Shown: piece after piece, positions 1-8,542 of the stretch | How the letters are laid out: the number at the start of each line of letters is the position of its first letter | Position numbering within the stretch: the first letter of the stretch is position 1 | Assembly (NCBI RefSeq): GCF_947502445.1 | Contig: NZ_CANMZW010000017.1 | Location: 1 to 64,000 of the forward strand | Source: an uncultured Brevibacillus sp. | GTDB lineage: Bacteria; Bacillota; Bacilli; Brevibacillales; Brevibacillaceae | Length of the DNA stretch: 64,000 bases | Direction of reading: 5' to 3' | Translations under genes and position numbers: made by a program | The notes under the pieces: model-generated | The model's input: the letters and a program-made list of their open reading frames with translations, nothing else | Database searches by the model: none | Told to the model about the DNA's origin: nothing

Positions 1-20
1 ATTTTTTCTCAAGTATACAG

Positions 21-74
21 AAATGTACCCTATAGGTAGACTTTTTTAACGTGTCTACTCTATAGGGTACATTT
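21..74. repeat. Imperfect inverted repeat, possible terminator
   Basis: Arms at 21-41 and 53-74 are complementary over about 20 bases with one extra base, around an 11-base T-rich loop. It precedes the first gene and may be the terminator of a gene outside the window, or an end of a mobile element. There is no clean T-run after the second arm. From 75 to about 180 I see only leader sequence. Confidence 0.5.
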
Positions 75-197
75 TATTCGTGGGGTATTCCTTTTTTAGG
101 CTAATGACTGTATCCGCACCAAGGACTTGAACATATCTATATCCAGATCAGGATGGGAACGAAGGGGATGCAGGTTGAAAGGGGAGGGACATTGAAA

Positions 198-1262
198 GTG
201 ATTCCAACACGCTTCTGTTGGACCAAACTGGAGACGCTCGCTACGGAAGTATTCGAGCAAACAGGCATTTCCGCAGCGAAGGCCAAGGTGGTTGCAGAGT
301 CGCTCGTGCATGCTGATCTTCGAGGCATTGAATCACATGGCTTATCGCGTATGCCGATCTATGTAAAACGGATTGAGGCAGGGCTGATCGAACGAGTAGA
401 GGAACCACAGCTTGTCATGCAAGAAGGAGCAACAGCTCTTGTTGACGGCAAAAATCAGCTTGGTGCCGTGGTCGGATTGATGGCGCTAGAACAGGCGATA
501 AAGCTGGCACGTCAGACAGGGATCGGCTTCGTAGGGGTACGTCACTCCAATCATTTCGGTACATGCTCATATTACGCAGAACGAGCGATTGCAGAGGGTC
601 TTATTTTGTTAGTTTTGACGAATGCTCCGGAATCGATGGCGCCATCAGGGGGAATTCGTCCTTTTTTGGGAACAAATCCGATTGCTGTAGGTATTCCAGC
701 TGGCCAAGAGCCATCGTTTTTACTTGATATGGCCACGAGTGTGACTGCGCGCGGAAAAATTGTAATGGCAGCCAAAAAAGGAGAAGCGATTCCGGGTGAT
801 TGGGCGATCGATAAAGATGGCATGCCGACTACGAAGCCAGAACAAGCACTGCTTGGCTCACTGCTTCCCATTGGAGGAGCAAAAGGTTATGGACTTGCCA
901 TGTTTATTGATTTGTTATGCGGATTGCTGACTGGCGCTGCATTTGGTCCAGGCGTCAAAAGCCTGTATGACAACTGGGAGCATCCACAGAACGTAGGACA
1001 TATCTTTTTCGTAATCGATATTCAGAGGTTTATGCCTTTGCCTGTCTTTCAGCAAAACATGGACGAGTACATCCGCCAAGTCAAAAGCGGCCCCAAAAAA
1101 GAAGGGACATCCGAAATCTTGATTCCGGGTGAAATTGAAAGCAGAAAAAGGCAGGAGCGCTTGAAAAACGGGATTCCTTACTCGAGAAATGTCGTGGAAG
1201 AATTGACACAGCTATGCGCTACCTATGGCATTGACTTGGGCGGCGCCCGATTGACCTCTTGA
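198..1262 (+). CDS. Malate/L-lactate dehydrogenase family oxidoreductase (Ldh_2)
   Basis: Predicted NAD(P)-dependent 2-hydroxyacid dehydrogenase of the family that includes malate/sulfolactate dehydrogenases, AllD ureidoglycolate dehydrogenase and YbiC. Family features are visible: ADLRGIESHGLSR near the N-terminus, VRHSNHFGTCSYYAE around the catalytic His, the segment with FLGTNPIAVGIP, and GGAKGYGLAMFIDLL. A start at GTG 198 (354 aa, normal family length) follows a strong AAAGGGGAGGG site with about 9 bases spacing. TTG 192 and ATG 153 are in frame, but 153 has no clear ribosome site. The gene stands alone before panD, so its substrate cannot be told from context. Confidence 0.85.
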   Translation: MIPTRFCWTKLETLATEVFEQTGISAAKAKVVAESLVHADLRGIESHGLSRMPIYVKRIEAGLIERVEEPQLVMQEGATALVDGKNQLGAVVGLMALEQAIKLARQTGIGFVGVRHSNHFGTCSYYAERAIAEGLILLVLTNAPESMAPSGGIRPFLGTNPIAVGIPAGQEPSFLLDMATSVTARGKIVMAAKKGEAIPGDWAIDKDGMPTTKPEQALLGSLLPIGGAKGYGLAMFIDLLCGLLTGAAFGPGVKSLYDNWEHPQNVGHIFFVIDIQRFMPLPVFQQNMDEYIRQVKSGPKKEGTSEILIPGEIESRKRQERLKNGIPYSRNVVEELTQLCATYGIDLGGARLTS

Positions 1263-1349
1263 ATCTGTTATTGACGAATTGCTCATGGTTTCACGGACAT
1301 CCTTTTCCACATAGACTGGTGTCAGTGGTTGGAAAGGAGAGTATGGGCA

Positions 1350-1742
1350 TTGCAACGACATATGTGTAAAGGAAAAATTCATCGGGCAACCGTAACACAG
1401 GCTGAACTAGACTATGTAGGCAGTATTACGATTGATTCTCTGCTACTGAAAGCGGCTGACATCAAGCCATATGAAATCGTGCAAATAACGAGTTTGCGCA
1501 ATGCAACGCGCTGGAAGACATATGCTTTGCCAGCACCAGAAGGAACGGGTAAGATTTGCTTGAACGGACCGCCAGCGCATCTTTTTTCCCCAGGAGATAT
1601 TGTGATTATTCTCAGTATGGGGATGTACGATGAGAGCGAGGTAGACAATCTGGTGCCGAAAGTGGTTTTTGTCGATGAGAAAAACCAGATTACGAAAATG
1701 GAGGAGCACCATCTCATTACGAATGGGGAGACATCGCCATAA
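1350..1742 (+). CDS. panD: Aspartate 1-decarboxylase-like protein (PanD family)
   Basis: PanD makes beta-alanine from aspartate using a pyruvoyl group formed by self-cleavage at a Gly-Ser bond. Here the cleavage site (YVGSITID), the N-terminal lysine block KGKIHRATVT, the TRWKTY Arg/Tyr region and ICLNG are present. The loop usually read as NGAAAR is NGPPAH, so this is a divergent member and may use another substrate. TTG 1350 (130 aa) lies 10 bases after AAAGGAG and gives the usual four residues before the second Met; TTG 1329 is also in frame. It overlaps the ATP-grasp gene by four bases (ATAA). No panB or panC is near, so a role outside pantothenate synthesis is possible. Confidence 0.85.
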   Translation: MQRHMCKGKIHRATVTQAELDYVGSITIDSLLLKAADIKPYEIVQITSLRNATRWKTYALPAPEGTGKICLNGPPAHLFSPGDIVIILSMGMYDESEVDNLVPKVVFVDEKNQITKMEEHHLITNGETSP

Positions 1743-2476
1743 AAGCGCCAAATGTAGGGAAATGGGGCAAGCATCAACACCTGATAAAAGATAAGTTCCT
1801 GCTTGAGCATCTGCCCAGAACGCAGTTGTTTACCCCGGAAGGCTTATGGGAGTATGCAGAGACTTATAAACGAGTGATGCTGAAGCCCTCAGGGGGAGGC
1901 GGTGGAGCGGGAATCATCCAGCTCACGAGTAAAGGGGAAGACCAATATCTCGTGCACGCAGGTAGTAGTAGGCGAGTCGTGGAAGGGAAAGAGAAAACGG
2001 TTCAATATGTGAAGTCTCTATTTCGTCCCAAGCCTTACCTGCTCCAACCACGTATCCCTTTAGGAAGAATTGACGGGAAGCCATTTGACGTACGCGTGAT
2101 GGTCCAGCGAGTAAATAAGAAATCACCATGGATTATCACAGGCTGGGTTGCGAAGGTAGCAGGGGCAGGGTATGTCGTGACCAATGTAGCCAGAAGCAGA
2201 GGAAGAGTATTACCAATTCGTACCGCTATACGCCAATCGAATGTCCCCCCATCCATGTACCTGTTGCCGGAGGTGCGGAAAGTATCGCTTGCTGCTGCAA
2301 ACTGTTTGGGAAAAGCGTATCCGAGTCTGCGAGAGATCGGATTGGATTTGGGCATCGATATCCATGCAAAGCCGTGGATCATTGAAGCGAATTTTCGTCC
2401 ATCCTTATCTCTTTTTCGCCAGCTACAGGATCAGACCTTCTATCGTCGCATCAGAGCGATGCAGGCAAAATACTAA
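1739..2476 (+). CDS. YheC/YheD-family ATP-grasp protein (spore-coat associated type)
   Basis: The protein matches the YheC/D ATP-grasp group, found as endospore coat-associated proteins in Bacillus. The glycine-rich ATP loop (MLKPSGGGGGAGII), the central DVRVMVQR strand and the EIGLDLGID..IIEANFRPS metal site are visible. The first ordinary start is TTG 1826, but the in-frame sequence from 1739 encodes VGKWGKHQHLI and FLLEHLPRTQLF, which is typical family N-terminus. No ATG, GTG or TTG lies between the upstream stop at 1676 and 1826. ATA 1739 overlaps the panD stop (ATAA) and sits 8 bases after GGGGAG, so I place the start there. The family call is firm; the start is an inference. Confidence 0.75.
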   Translation: MKAPNVGKWGKHQHLIKDKFLLEHLPRTQLFTPEGLWEYAETYKRVMLKPSGGGGGAGIIQLTSKGEDQYLVHAGSSRRVVEGKEKTVQYVKSLFRPKPYLLQPRIPLGRIDGKPFDVRVMVQRVNKKSPWIITGWVAKVAGAGYVVTNVARSRGRVLPIRTAIRQSNVPPSMYLLPEVRKVSLAAANCLGKAYPSLREIGLDLGIDIHAKPWIIEANFRPSLSLFRQLQDQTFYRRIRAMQAKY

Positions 2477-2497
2477 AAAATGCTTGAGAGCTATCAA

Positions 2498-2535
2498 AAG
2501 GGAGTGCCAGTAAATCGGCAATCCCTTCTTTTTTT
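2498..2535 (+). terminator. Rho-independent terminator after the ATP-grasp gene
   Basis: An 11-base stem (2498-2508 with 2517-2527, one mismatch) and an 8-base loop are followed by a run of T. It closes the panD/ATP-grasp unit. Confidence 0.85.
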
Positions 2536-2583
2536 AGTGATTTAAACCAGGATTTCGTAGTTGTGTCGCGATAATTAATCGAC

Positions 2584-2603
2584 TGTTTCAAATTTATGAA
2601 ACA
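2584..2603. promoter_or_regulatory. Palindrome TGTTTCA-N6-TGAAACA upstream of brnQ
   Basis: This is a perfect 7-base inverted repeat about 100 bases before the transporter start, where an operator would lie. The binding protein is unknown. I do not see a T-box or other amino-acid riboswitch in 2536-2704. Confidence 0.4.
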
Positions 2604-2704
2604 AAGTAAAATCAACTTGCAATTTCGAATAAGGGATAAGCACTGGCATATGCGGAAAAAAGCTGATAGAATCCAGCTGATTATGATGGGGGGATGTATA
2701 CTTC

Positions 2705-4021
2705 TTGAGAACAGTACTATCAAAAAAAGACATCATTTTTGTGAGCTTCATGCTTTTTTCCATGTTCTTTGGTGCCGGTAACCTCATTTTTCCACCTTTT
2801 CTCGGGCAGTCTTCTGGAGATCAGGCGTGGTTGTCTCTCATCGGCTTTATTCTGTCAGCGGTCGGGCTGCCCATTCTCGGCGTGGTTGCCATTGCAAAAG
2901 CCGGGAGCTTTCCAGGATTAGCAGGTCGAGTCCATGGTCTTTTCGCTCTTTTTTTTCCGTTTTTGATTTATGTTTCAATCGGACCTGGCTTGGCTATTCC
3001 CCGTGCAGGCAGTCTCGCTTTTGAAATGGGGATGGAGCCTTTTTTACCGGAGCAATGGGCTCATTCCGAATTCAGTCTTTTTGTGTATTCGTTGATTTTT
3101 TTCGCCATTGTCTGGTGGTTCAGCTTGTCACCCTCCAAATTGGTAGATCGGTTTGGCAAGTTGCTGACGCCGACCCTTCTGGCGTTGATCGGTATCATTT
3201 ATGTAAAAAGCTGGATTACTCCGCTTGGGAGCGCCACTGAGCCAACTGGCAACTATGCATCTCAACCAGTCATCCAAGGGTTTTTGGACGGGTATTTGAC
3301 CATGGATGCATTGGCTGCTCTTGTTTTTGGAATCGTGGTTGCCAATACGCTCAGAAATAAAGGCGTCGAGGATAAAAAGAGCTTGTCTTCCTACATGGTG
3401 ATTGCAGGTCTCGGAGCAGGTATACTGTTAACCGTAATTTACGTGGTATTAGGCGTTCTCGGGTCAACACATCTTTCTGAGGAGAAGGCTGAAAATGGAG
3501 CCCAAATCTTGACGCTACTGATGAGTAAGCTTTTTGGAGAAAGCGGTACTCTTATTCTGGGTGTCATCTTTACTGTCGCATGCTTGTGTGTGTCGATCGG
3601 GCTGGTCACATCGTGCAGCCAGTACTTTCATCAGCTTTTTGGCAGGTTGAGCTACTCATGGTGGGTGACAATCCTTTGTATCGCGAGCATGGGTGTTGCC
3701 AATTTAGGGTTAACTCAGATATTAAGCGTATCCGTTCCGATACTGGGGCTGATCTATCCGATGGCGATTGTCCTGATTCTCCTGGGGCTAGCAGAACGCT
3801 TTATTCCGCCGCATTCGTTTGTGTATATTACAGCTGTTGGGGTAGTTGCCTTATTTGGCCTGGTTGATCTCGTTAATACGACTTTTCTCACGCATCAATG
3901 GGACAAGTGGTTAATAGAGCTTCCGTTTTACAAGGAAGGTGCGGGGTGGGTCATGCCTGCCTTGCTGGCTGGATGCGCAGGGATGCTATTCGATTTCAAA
4001 AACAGAACGAGAGAGTATTGA
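2705..4021 (+). CDS. brnQ: Branched-chain amino acid transport system II carrier protein (BrnQ, LIVCS family)
   Basis: Sodium- or proton-coupled uptake carrier for leucine, isoleucine and valine in the cytoplasmic membrane. The N-terminus carries the family signature FFGAGNLIFPPFLG (residues 22-35) and the 438-residue chain is hydrophobic throughout, with about 12 predicted membrane segments. The start is TTG 2705, about 10 bases after a G-rich site. The gene is monocistronic: a terminator precedes it and another follows the stop. A short palindrome lies upstream. Confidence 0.92.
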   Translation: MRTVLSKKDIIFVSFMLFSMFFGAGNLIFPPFLGQSSGDQAWLSLIGFILSAVGLPILGVVAIAKAGSFPGLAGRVHGLFALFFPFLIYVSIGPGLAIPRAGSLAFEMGMEPFLPEQWAHSEFSLFVYSLIFFAIVWWFSLSPSKLVDRFGKLLTPTLLALIGIIYVKSWITPLGSATEPTGNYASQPVIQGFLDGYLTMDALAALVFGIVVANTLRNKGVEDKKSLSSYMVIAGLGAGILLTVIYVVLGVLGSTHLSEEKAENGAQILTLLMSKLFGESGTLILGVIFTVACLCVSIGLVTSCSQYFHQLFGRLSYSWWVTILCIASMGVANLGLTQILSVSVPILGLIYPMAIVLILLGLAERFIPPHSFVYITAVGVVALFGLVDLVNTTFLTHQWDKWLIELPFYKEGAGWVMPALLAGCAGMLFDFKNRTREY

Positions 4022-4027
4022 GACAGG

Positions 4028-4061
4028 AAGGAAGCTTCACGAAAAGGAGGCTTCCTTTTTT
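4028..4061 (+). terminator. Rho-independent terminator after brnQ
   Basis: AAGGAAGC (4028-4035) pairs with GCTTCCTT (4050-4057), followed by T residues. It starts 7 bases after the brnQ stop. Confidence 0.8.
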
Positions 4062-4172
4062 CTGTGAAAAGCGTCGAGAGGGGAAAACGGTCATGAACGT
4101 TTTGTTACTTTTTTCATTTCCAGTCGTAATAAGAGTGTACTGATATAACAAGTGGTAGAGAGGAAGAGAAAA

Positions 4173-5381
4173 GTGAGAGGTACTCCTGTGCTGGAGGCAG
4201 ATCGCATCCATCAGTTGGATGGTATACGAGGCTTTGCTTTGTTTGGGATCTTGCTAGTTAACATGCCAACTTTTTTACAGCCTATCTTGTTTCTTCCTCC
4301 GAATGGACTCCCTTATGATCATTCGATTTCAGATGCATGGATACGGTTGTTGTTTGATATGTTTGTACAAACGAAGTTTTACACGATTTTCTCTTTTTTG
4401 TTTGGCGTGGGCTTTTATATGTTCATGAGTCGTGCAGAGCAAAAGGGACTTTTGATGAACACGATGTTTTTGCGAAGAATTACCGTCCTGTTTTTGCTGG
4501 GTGCCCTCCATCTTGTCTTTTTCTGGTATGGCGACATTTTGCACACATATGCGATCGCCGGTATGATGCTGTTGCTGTTTTATAAACGAACGAATAAAAC
4601 CATTCGCAATTGGGCCTGGTCTTTGCTGATTATGGTGCAAGTGATGTACGCCCTCGTGCTGTTCGTTCCTTCTGATCCGTCCGTGGTCGATAGTGACTCA
4701 CATGCTCTTGCCCAGAGGGCGGTGGCAGCTTATTCAAATGGTAACTGGGGAGATTGGATGCAATTTCGAATCGCTCATGAATTCCCGATCGTCGCATCCA
4801 ATGAATTTCTGGCCATTTTGACTGTACTCCCACTTTTTTTGTTCGGTTTGCTCGCTTCCAGACGCGGTGTCTTTTTGGCAAATGAACAAAACCGCGGTGC
4901 TATAAAACGAGTCTGGTGGTTGACATTTTTACTCAGTCTTGTTTTTGTTGCGCTCATTCCGCTTGTGAAAAGTGGATATGTCCTATTCCCAGCACCGAAT
5001 AATGTGGCAGTACTCGTCTTTGTGAACTGGAGTGGCTTGACACTAAGTGCTTTCTACATTTGTTCATTTCTCTTCTTATACGAGAAAGGTGCCTTTCAAA
5101 AAGGAATGAGGCATTTGGAGGCAGTCGGTAGAATGGCTCTCTCAAATTACTTGGCACAAACCATCGTTACGCTCGGGCTGGTTGCGGTTTTCAAGATGTA
5201 TGGATCACTTAGCTTACTGGTCGGGCTTGTGTACTGCTTACTCCTGTTTCCATTGCAGATTGTGGCGAGCAAATGGTGGCTGACTCACTATCAGCTTGGA
5301 CCAGCCGAATGGCTGTGGCGTTGTTTGACCTATGCGAGAATCATGCCAATGAAAAGAAATGGAGGAAATCATGAGATTTGA
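4173..5381 (+). CDS. DUF418-family membrane protein (YeiB-like)
   Basis: Polytopic membrane protein of about 402 residues. The N-terminal DGIRGFALFGILLVNM is the hallmark of DUF418/YeiB proteins, which are predicted transporters of unknown substrate; the C-terminal DUF418 block includes GRMALSNYLAQ and GPAEWLWR. GTG 4173 follows an AGGA site by 8 bases; GTG 4152 is also possible. Its 3' end overlaps a 32-codon ORF that has its own ribosome site inside this gene. Confidence 0.85.
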   Translation: MRGTPVLEADRIHQLDGIRGFALFGILLVNMPTFLQPILFLPPNGLPYDHSISDAWIRLLFDMFVQTKFYTIFSFLFGVGFYMFMSRAEQKGLLMNTMFLRRITVLFLLGALHLVFFWYGDILHTYAIAGMMLLLFYKRTNKTIRNWAWSLLIMVQVMYALVLFVPSDPSVVDSDSHALAQRAVAAYSNGNWGDWMQFRIAHEFPIVASNEFLAILTVLPLFLFGLLASRRGVFLANEQNRGAIKRVWWLTFLLSLVFVALIPLVKSGYVLFPAPNNVAVLVFVNWSGLTLSAFYICSFLFLYEKGAFQKGMRHLEAVGRMALSNYLAQTIVTLGLVAVFKMYGSLSLLVGLVYCLLLFPLQIVASKWWLTHYQLGPAEWLWRCLTYARIMPMKRNGGNHEI

Positions 5382-5469
5382 TACGATTTTGACGATTGTA
5401 ATCGTTCTTATCCTGACATCCTGTTATTGTTACCTATGGAAATGGTTACGTTCGAAAGCGTCCAGCTAA
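5371..5469 (+). CDS. Small membrane peptide, 32 aa, coupled to the DUF418 gene
   Basis: An ATG with a good GGAGG site (spacing about 6) opens a 32-residue frame. It encodes a single hydrophobic segment (ILTIVIVLILTSCYCYLW) followed by a basic tail (KWLRSKASS). It overlaps the end of the DUF418 gene by 11 bases, so translation is probably coupled. The terminator that ends the unit overlaps its last codons. No family recognised. Confidence 0.55.
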   Translation: MRFDTILTIVIVLILTSCYCYLWKWLRSKASS

Positions 5470-5487
5470 ACTGGGCGTTTTTCTTTT
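5459..5487 (+). terminator. Rho-independent terminator
   Basis: CGTCCAG (5459-5465) pairs with CTGGGCG allowing one G-U, followed by TTTTTCTTTTT. It separates the DUF418 unit from the germination cluster. Confidence 0.65.
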
Positions 5488-5502
5488 TGGGGAGGTTTTT
5501 TT

Positions 5503-5595
5503 ATGCATGGAAATAGCAGGATAAAAGTGGTGCCAAATGGGCAAAATTTCCCTATCTTCGTCCGTAGATCGTCGAGAGGAGGGGTAGCTAGGTGA
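5503..5595 (+). CDS. Putative 30-aa leader peptide before gerA
   Basis: ATG 5503 sits 7 bases after a strong GGGGAGG site and opens a 30-codon frame rich in Arg/Lys/Val. It stops at 5593-5595, sharing bases with the gerA GTG (GTGA overlap). This layout suggests translational coupling to the germination operon. It could be a chance ORF; no homologue comes to mind. Confidence 0.45.
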   Translation: MHGNSRIKVVPNGQNFPIFVRRSSRGGVAR

Positions 5596-7160
5596 ATCGG
5601 AACGCTCGCAAATGGTGGAGGATGAATAAACAAAAGCTGCAACAGCAACAGCAAATGCCCGAGTCAAGCACGCAGATAGCGAAAGAGCTTGCAGCGAACG
5701 AAGCTGTCCTGCGCGAGCTATACACCAATTGTACGGATGTCGTTTACCGATCCTTTCTCATTGGCGGCTCGACGAAAGCACTTGTGATTTACATAGATGG
5801 CCTCTCAAACACAGAGGAGCTAGACAGAAGTGTCCTGTCCTCCTTGATGAATGGGAAGATATCCAAAGAGACGCATGCACGCAAGCTCGTGGAAAAGACA
5901 ATTTCGGTCTCAAAATGGCGAGAAATCACTACGCTTGAAGAATGTATAGAGTCCATCTCAAACGGCTGTCCAGTTCTTTTGATTGATCAGCAAGAAGCAG
6001 CACTTTCTTTTGGGTTGGAGAAGTGGGAGAAGCGTGCGATAGAAGAGCCTGTCGCAGAAGGAGTCGTGCGAGGACCGCGTGAGGGCTTTACCGAATCCCT
6101 AAACGTGAACACCTCGCTCCTGCGCAGACTCATCAAAAGTCCAGCACTGAAGATGGAGCTGATGCAAATAGGCGGGTACACAAAAACAAAAGTAATTCTC
6201 GCCTATATTGATGGCATTGTAGACCCGACTCTGGTTACCGAGCTCAAGGCTAGATTAAACCGAATTGATATTGATGGCGTTTTGGAAAGTGGATACATTG
6301 AAGAGCTGATAGAAGATCATCCGTCCTCACCGTTTCCACAAATACTTAGCACGGAGAGACCTGATGTAGCGTGCGGGAATTTACTGGAAGGCCGAGTGGT
6401 GATTTTGGTGGATGGTACGCCGTTCATCTTGATTGCACCGACCACCTTGATCGCCCTCTTGCAATCGAGCGAGGATTACTACCAGCGCTCCTTTGCCAGT
6501 ACGGCGATTCGCTTGCTGCGGTACGTATTCACCGTCATGTCCTTCTTATTGCCGTCCCTGTATGTAGCGTTAATTACATTTCATCATGAGATGGTACCGA
6601 CATCGTTGTTGATCAGCATGGCATCTTCGCGGGAAGCTGTTCCGTTCCCTGCACTAGTGGAAGCTTTGATCATGGAGATAACCTTCGAAGCCTTGCGTGA
6701 AGCGGGTGTGAGACTCCCCAAGCAGGTAGGTGCAGCGGTAAGTATCGTCGGAGCACTGGTAATTGGACAGGCTGCGGTTCAGGCTGGTCTGGTTTCGGCG
6801 CCAATGGTTATTGTGGTAGCCATTACGGGGATTGCATCCTTCATGATTCCACACTACATCGCAGGGATTGCGATCAGACTTTTGCGCTTTCCGATGATGT
6901 TTCTCGCGGGTACGTTAGGACTTCTCGGCATTATGCTGGGAATTATAGCGACGGTCGTCCACTTGTGCACGATCCGCTCTGTTGGCGTGCCATATTTGAC
7001 TCCTTTTGCCCCAATGAAAGGAAAGGAATTGAAGGATGCACTTGTTCGTGCACCTTGGTGGATGCTGAATACGAGGCCGCGCTTGACTGGAGAATCAAAT
7101 ATGTACCGGCAAGCTCAGGGATTAAAGCCTGATCCATCGAAAGGAGGCGACACATCATGA
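5592..7160 (+). CDS. Spore germination receptor subunit A (GerA/GerKA family)
   Basis: A-subunit of a nutrient germinant receptor in the spore inner membrane. It has a Gln-rich N-terminus, a soluble domain with the family block VYRSFLIGGSTKALVIYIDG (residues about 51-70), ANYLEG-like and PFILIAPTT motifs, and a C-terminal membrane half (about 310-480) with GTLGLLGIMLG and VPYLTPFAP. The 522-residue length is normal. GTG 5592 follows AGAGGAGGGG. It is the only A-subunit in a cluster with three B and two C subunits. The small D gene starts inside its stop (ATGA). Confidence 0.93.
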   Translation: MNRNARKWWRMNKQKLQQQQQMPESSTQIAKELAANEAVLRELYTNCTDVVYRSFLIGGSTKALVIYIDGLSNTEELDRSVLSSLMNGKISKETHARKLVEKTISVSKWREITTLEECIESISNGCPVLLIDQQEAALSFGLEKWEKRAIEEPVAEGVVRGPREGFTESLNVNTSLLRRLIKSPALKMELMQIGGYTKTKVILAYIDGIVDPTLVTELKARLNRIDIDGVLESGYIEELIEDHPSSPFPQILSTERPDVACGNLLEGRVVILVDGTPFILIAPTTLIALLQSSEDYYQRSFASTAIRLLRYVFTVMSFLLPSLYVALITFHHEMVPTSLLISMASSREAVPFPALVEALIMEITFEALREAGVRLPKQVGAAVSIVGALVIGQAAVQAGLVSAPMVIVVAITGIASFMIPHYIAGIAIRLLRFPMMFLAGTLGLLGIMLGIIATVVHLCTIRSVGVPYLTPFAPMKGKELKDALVRAPWWMLNTRPRLTGESNMYRQAQGLKPDPSKGGDTS

Positions 7161-7375
7161 AATGGGGGCTGTTGTTGGGCATGAGCACGTTGGTTGGGCT
7201 AATGATCATGTACGAGTGGCCCAAGCTAAAGTCCCTCCCGAAGAAAGACAAGCTAAGTTTCTTCGTGCTTGTGTTTATAGGGTGGTTTCTTTCGCTGTTT
7301 GACCTCCCAAATCTCCCAGGCCCTACCTCAATGATCGAATCACTCTTCAAGCCGTTTTCGAAGATGCTGGAGTAA
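7157..7375 (+). CDS. Small germinant receptor D-subunit-like protein
   Basis: 72-residue protein with two predicted membrane segments (about 3-20 and 35-48) and a C-terminal LPGPTSMIESLFKPFSKML motif. A related motif is in the second copy at 14252. Short D-subunit genes like this are known next to gerA operons of Bacillus, where they modulate receptor activity. It overlaps the GerA stop by 4 bases and shares TAATG with the next gene, so translation of the operon is tightly coupled. Confidence 0.75.
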   Translation: MKWGLLLGMSTLVGLMIMYEWPKLKSLPKKDKLSFFVLVFIGWFLSLFDLPNLPGPTSMIESLFKPFSKMLE

Positions 7376-7395
7376 TGTTAGAAGAGGGTGAGAAG

Positions 7396-8523
7396 ATGCA
7401 AGGCAACGAGAAAATATCAGCTGGACAGATGGGCTTGTTGATGTATTTTGCCATCTCTGCTTCAGCTGTAACTGTTGTCCCTGGGATAACTGGTAAATAC
7501 GCTCAGAATGATCTGTGGCTCTCTCCCATTTGGGCGTCGCTCATCGGCTATGTAACGGTGTATATCGCCTGTCGGCTGCACCAGCTTTACCCGAAGCAGT
7601 CCATAATCCAATATAGTCAAACCATTTTGGGGAGCTTTCTAGGAAAGGTCACAAGTCTCTTTTTTATTTTTTTCTATTTACATCTGACGGGTCTGATTGT
7701 AAGAGCCTACGCAGAATTTGTCGTCGGCAATTTCCTAACGAGAACACCAATTAGTGTTGTCATGATCAGTATGGTGATGGTCACTGCACTTGCTGTCAGA
7801 GGAGGGGTTGAAGTATTAGGGAGGACAGCGCAATTGTTTTTCTTCATGTTTCTGATACCTGTCGCTCTCATGCCAACTTTACTCGGATCTATGAAGCTTC
7901 AATACCTGTTTCCCATCCTGGAGCATGGTCTAAAGCCGACGTTCCTTGGGGCGGCTTCTCCGCAAGCATGGTTTAGTGAAATTTTTATAATGGCATACTT
8001 TCTTCCTCTTGTATCAAATCAGGAAAAAAGTATGCGCGCAGGCATGTGGAGCGTATTTGGGACCATGATGTTACTTACGATTATTAATGTGTTTATTTTA
8101 CTTGTCATGGGAAGACAGGCCGGAGATTTTCTGTACCCGGTGATGGTCGCATTTCGCTACATCAGTGTCGCCGATTTCTTTCAGAACCTGGATTCGGTCG
8201 TCATGGGTATTTGGATTATCGGGCTGTTCCAGAAAATCAGTGTCTTTTACTACGCTTCTGTTATCGGAACGAGTCAGCTGCTAGGGCTTCGTGATTATCG
8301 TCCACTTGTCCTGCCATTTGGCATATTGGTCGTTATTATGGGGTTCTGGTCAATCCCGGACCAGCTTCACGTTAGCGCGTTTGACACATTCGCTTTTCCA
8401 TTTTACGGCCCACTTGTTCAAACGGTCTTTCCTCTCCTGCTGCTGATCCTTGCTTTTTGGCAAAAAAGAGGACAGGCAAGTCATGCAGGGCGCACCGCAC
8501 TGACAGATGACACCAATTCCTAG
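7396..8523 (+). CDS. Spore germination receptor subunit B, copy 1 (GerB family, APC superfamily)
   Basis: Integral membrane subunit of about 375 residues with about 10 membrane segments, related to amino acid permeases. The family blocks ISAGQMGLLM, NDLWLSPIWASLIGY, LHQLYPKQSIIQYSQ and a PQAWFSEIF loop are present. ATG 7396 is preferred because it follows GAAGAGGGTG by 7 bases; ATG 7375 overlaps the previous stop. A second GerB paralogue follows directly, which is unusual because most ger operons carry one B gene. Confidence 0.92.
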   Translation: MQGNEKISAGQMGLLMYFAISASAVTVVPGITGKYAQNDLWLSPIWASLIGYVTVYIACRLHQLYPKQSIIQYSQTILGSFLGKVTSLFFIFFYLHLTGLIVRAYAEFVVGNFLTRTPISVVMISMVMVTALAVRGGVEVLGRTAQLFFFMFLIPVALMPTLLGSMKLQYLFPILEHGLKPTFLGAASPQAWFSEIFIMAYFLPLVSNQEKSMRAGMWSVFGTMMLLTIINVFILLVMGRQAGDFLYPVMVAFRYISVADFFQNLDSVVMGIWIIGLFQKISVFYYASVIGTSQLLGLRDYRPLVLPFGILVVIMGFWSIPDQLHVSAFDTFAFPFYGPLVQTVFPLLLLILAFWQKRGQASHAGRTALTDDTNS

Positions 8524-8542
8524 TCAGGGGGATCAAGAATAC

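Noticed and set aside
2536-2704. T-box or amino acid riboswitch before brnQ
   Set aside because: The leader is too short and lacks the conserved T-box sequence.
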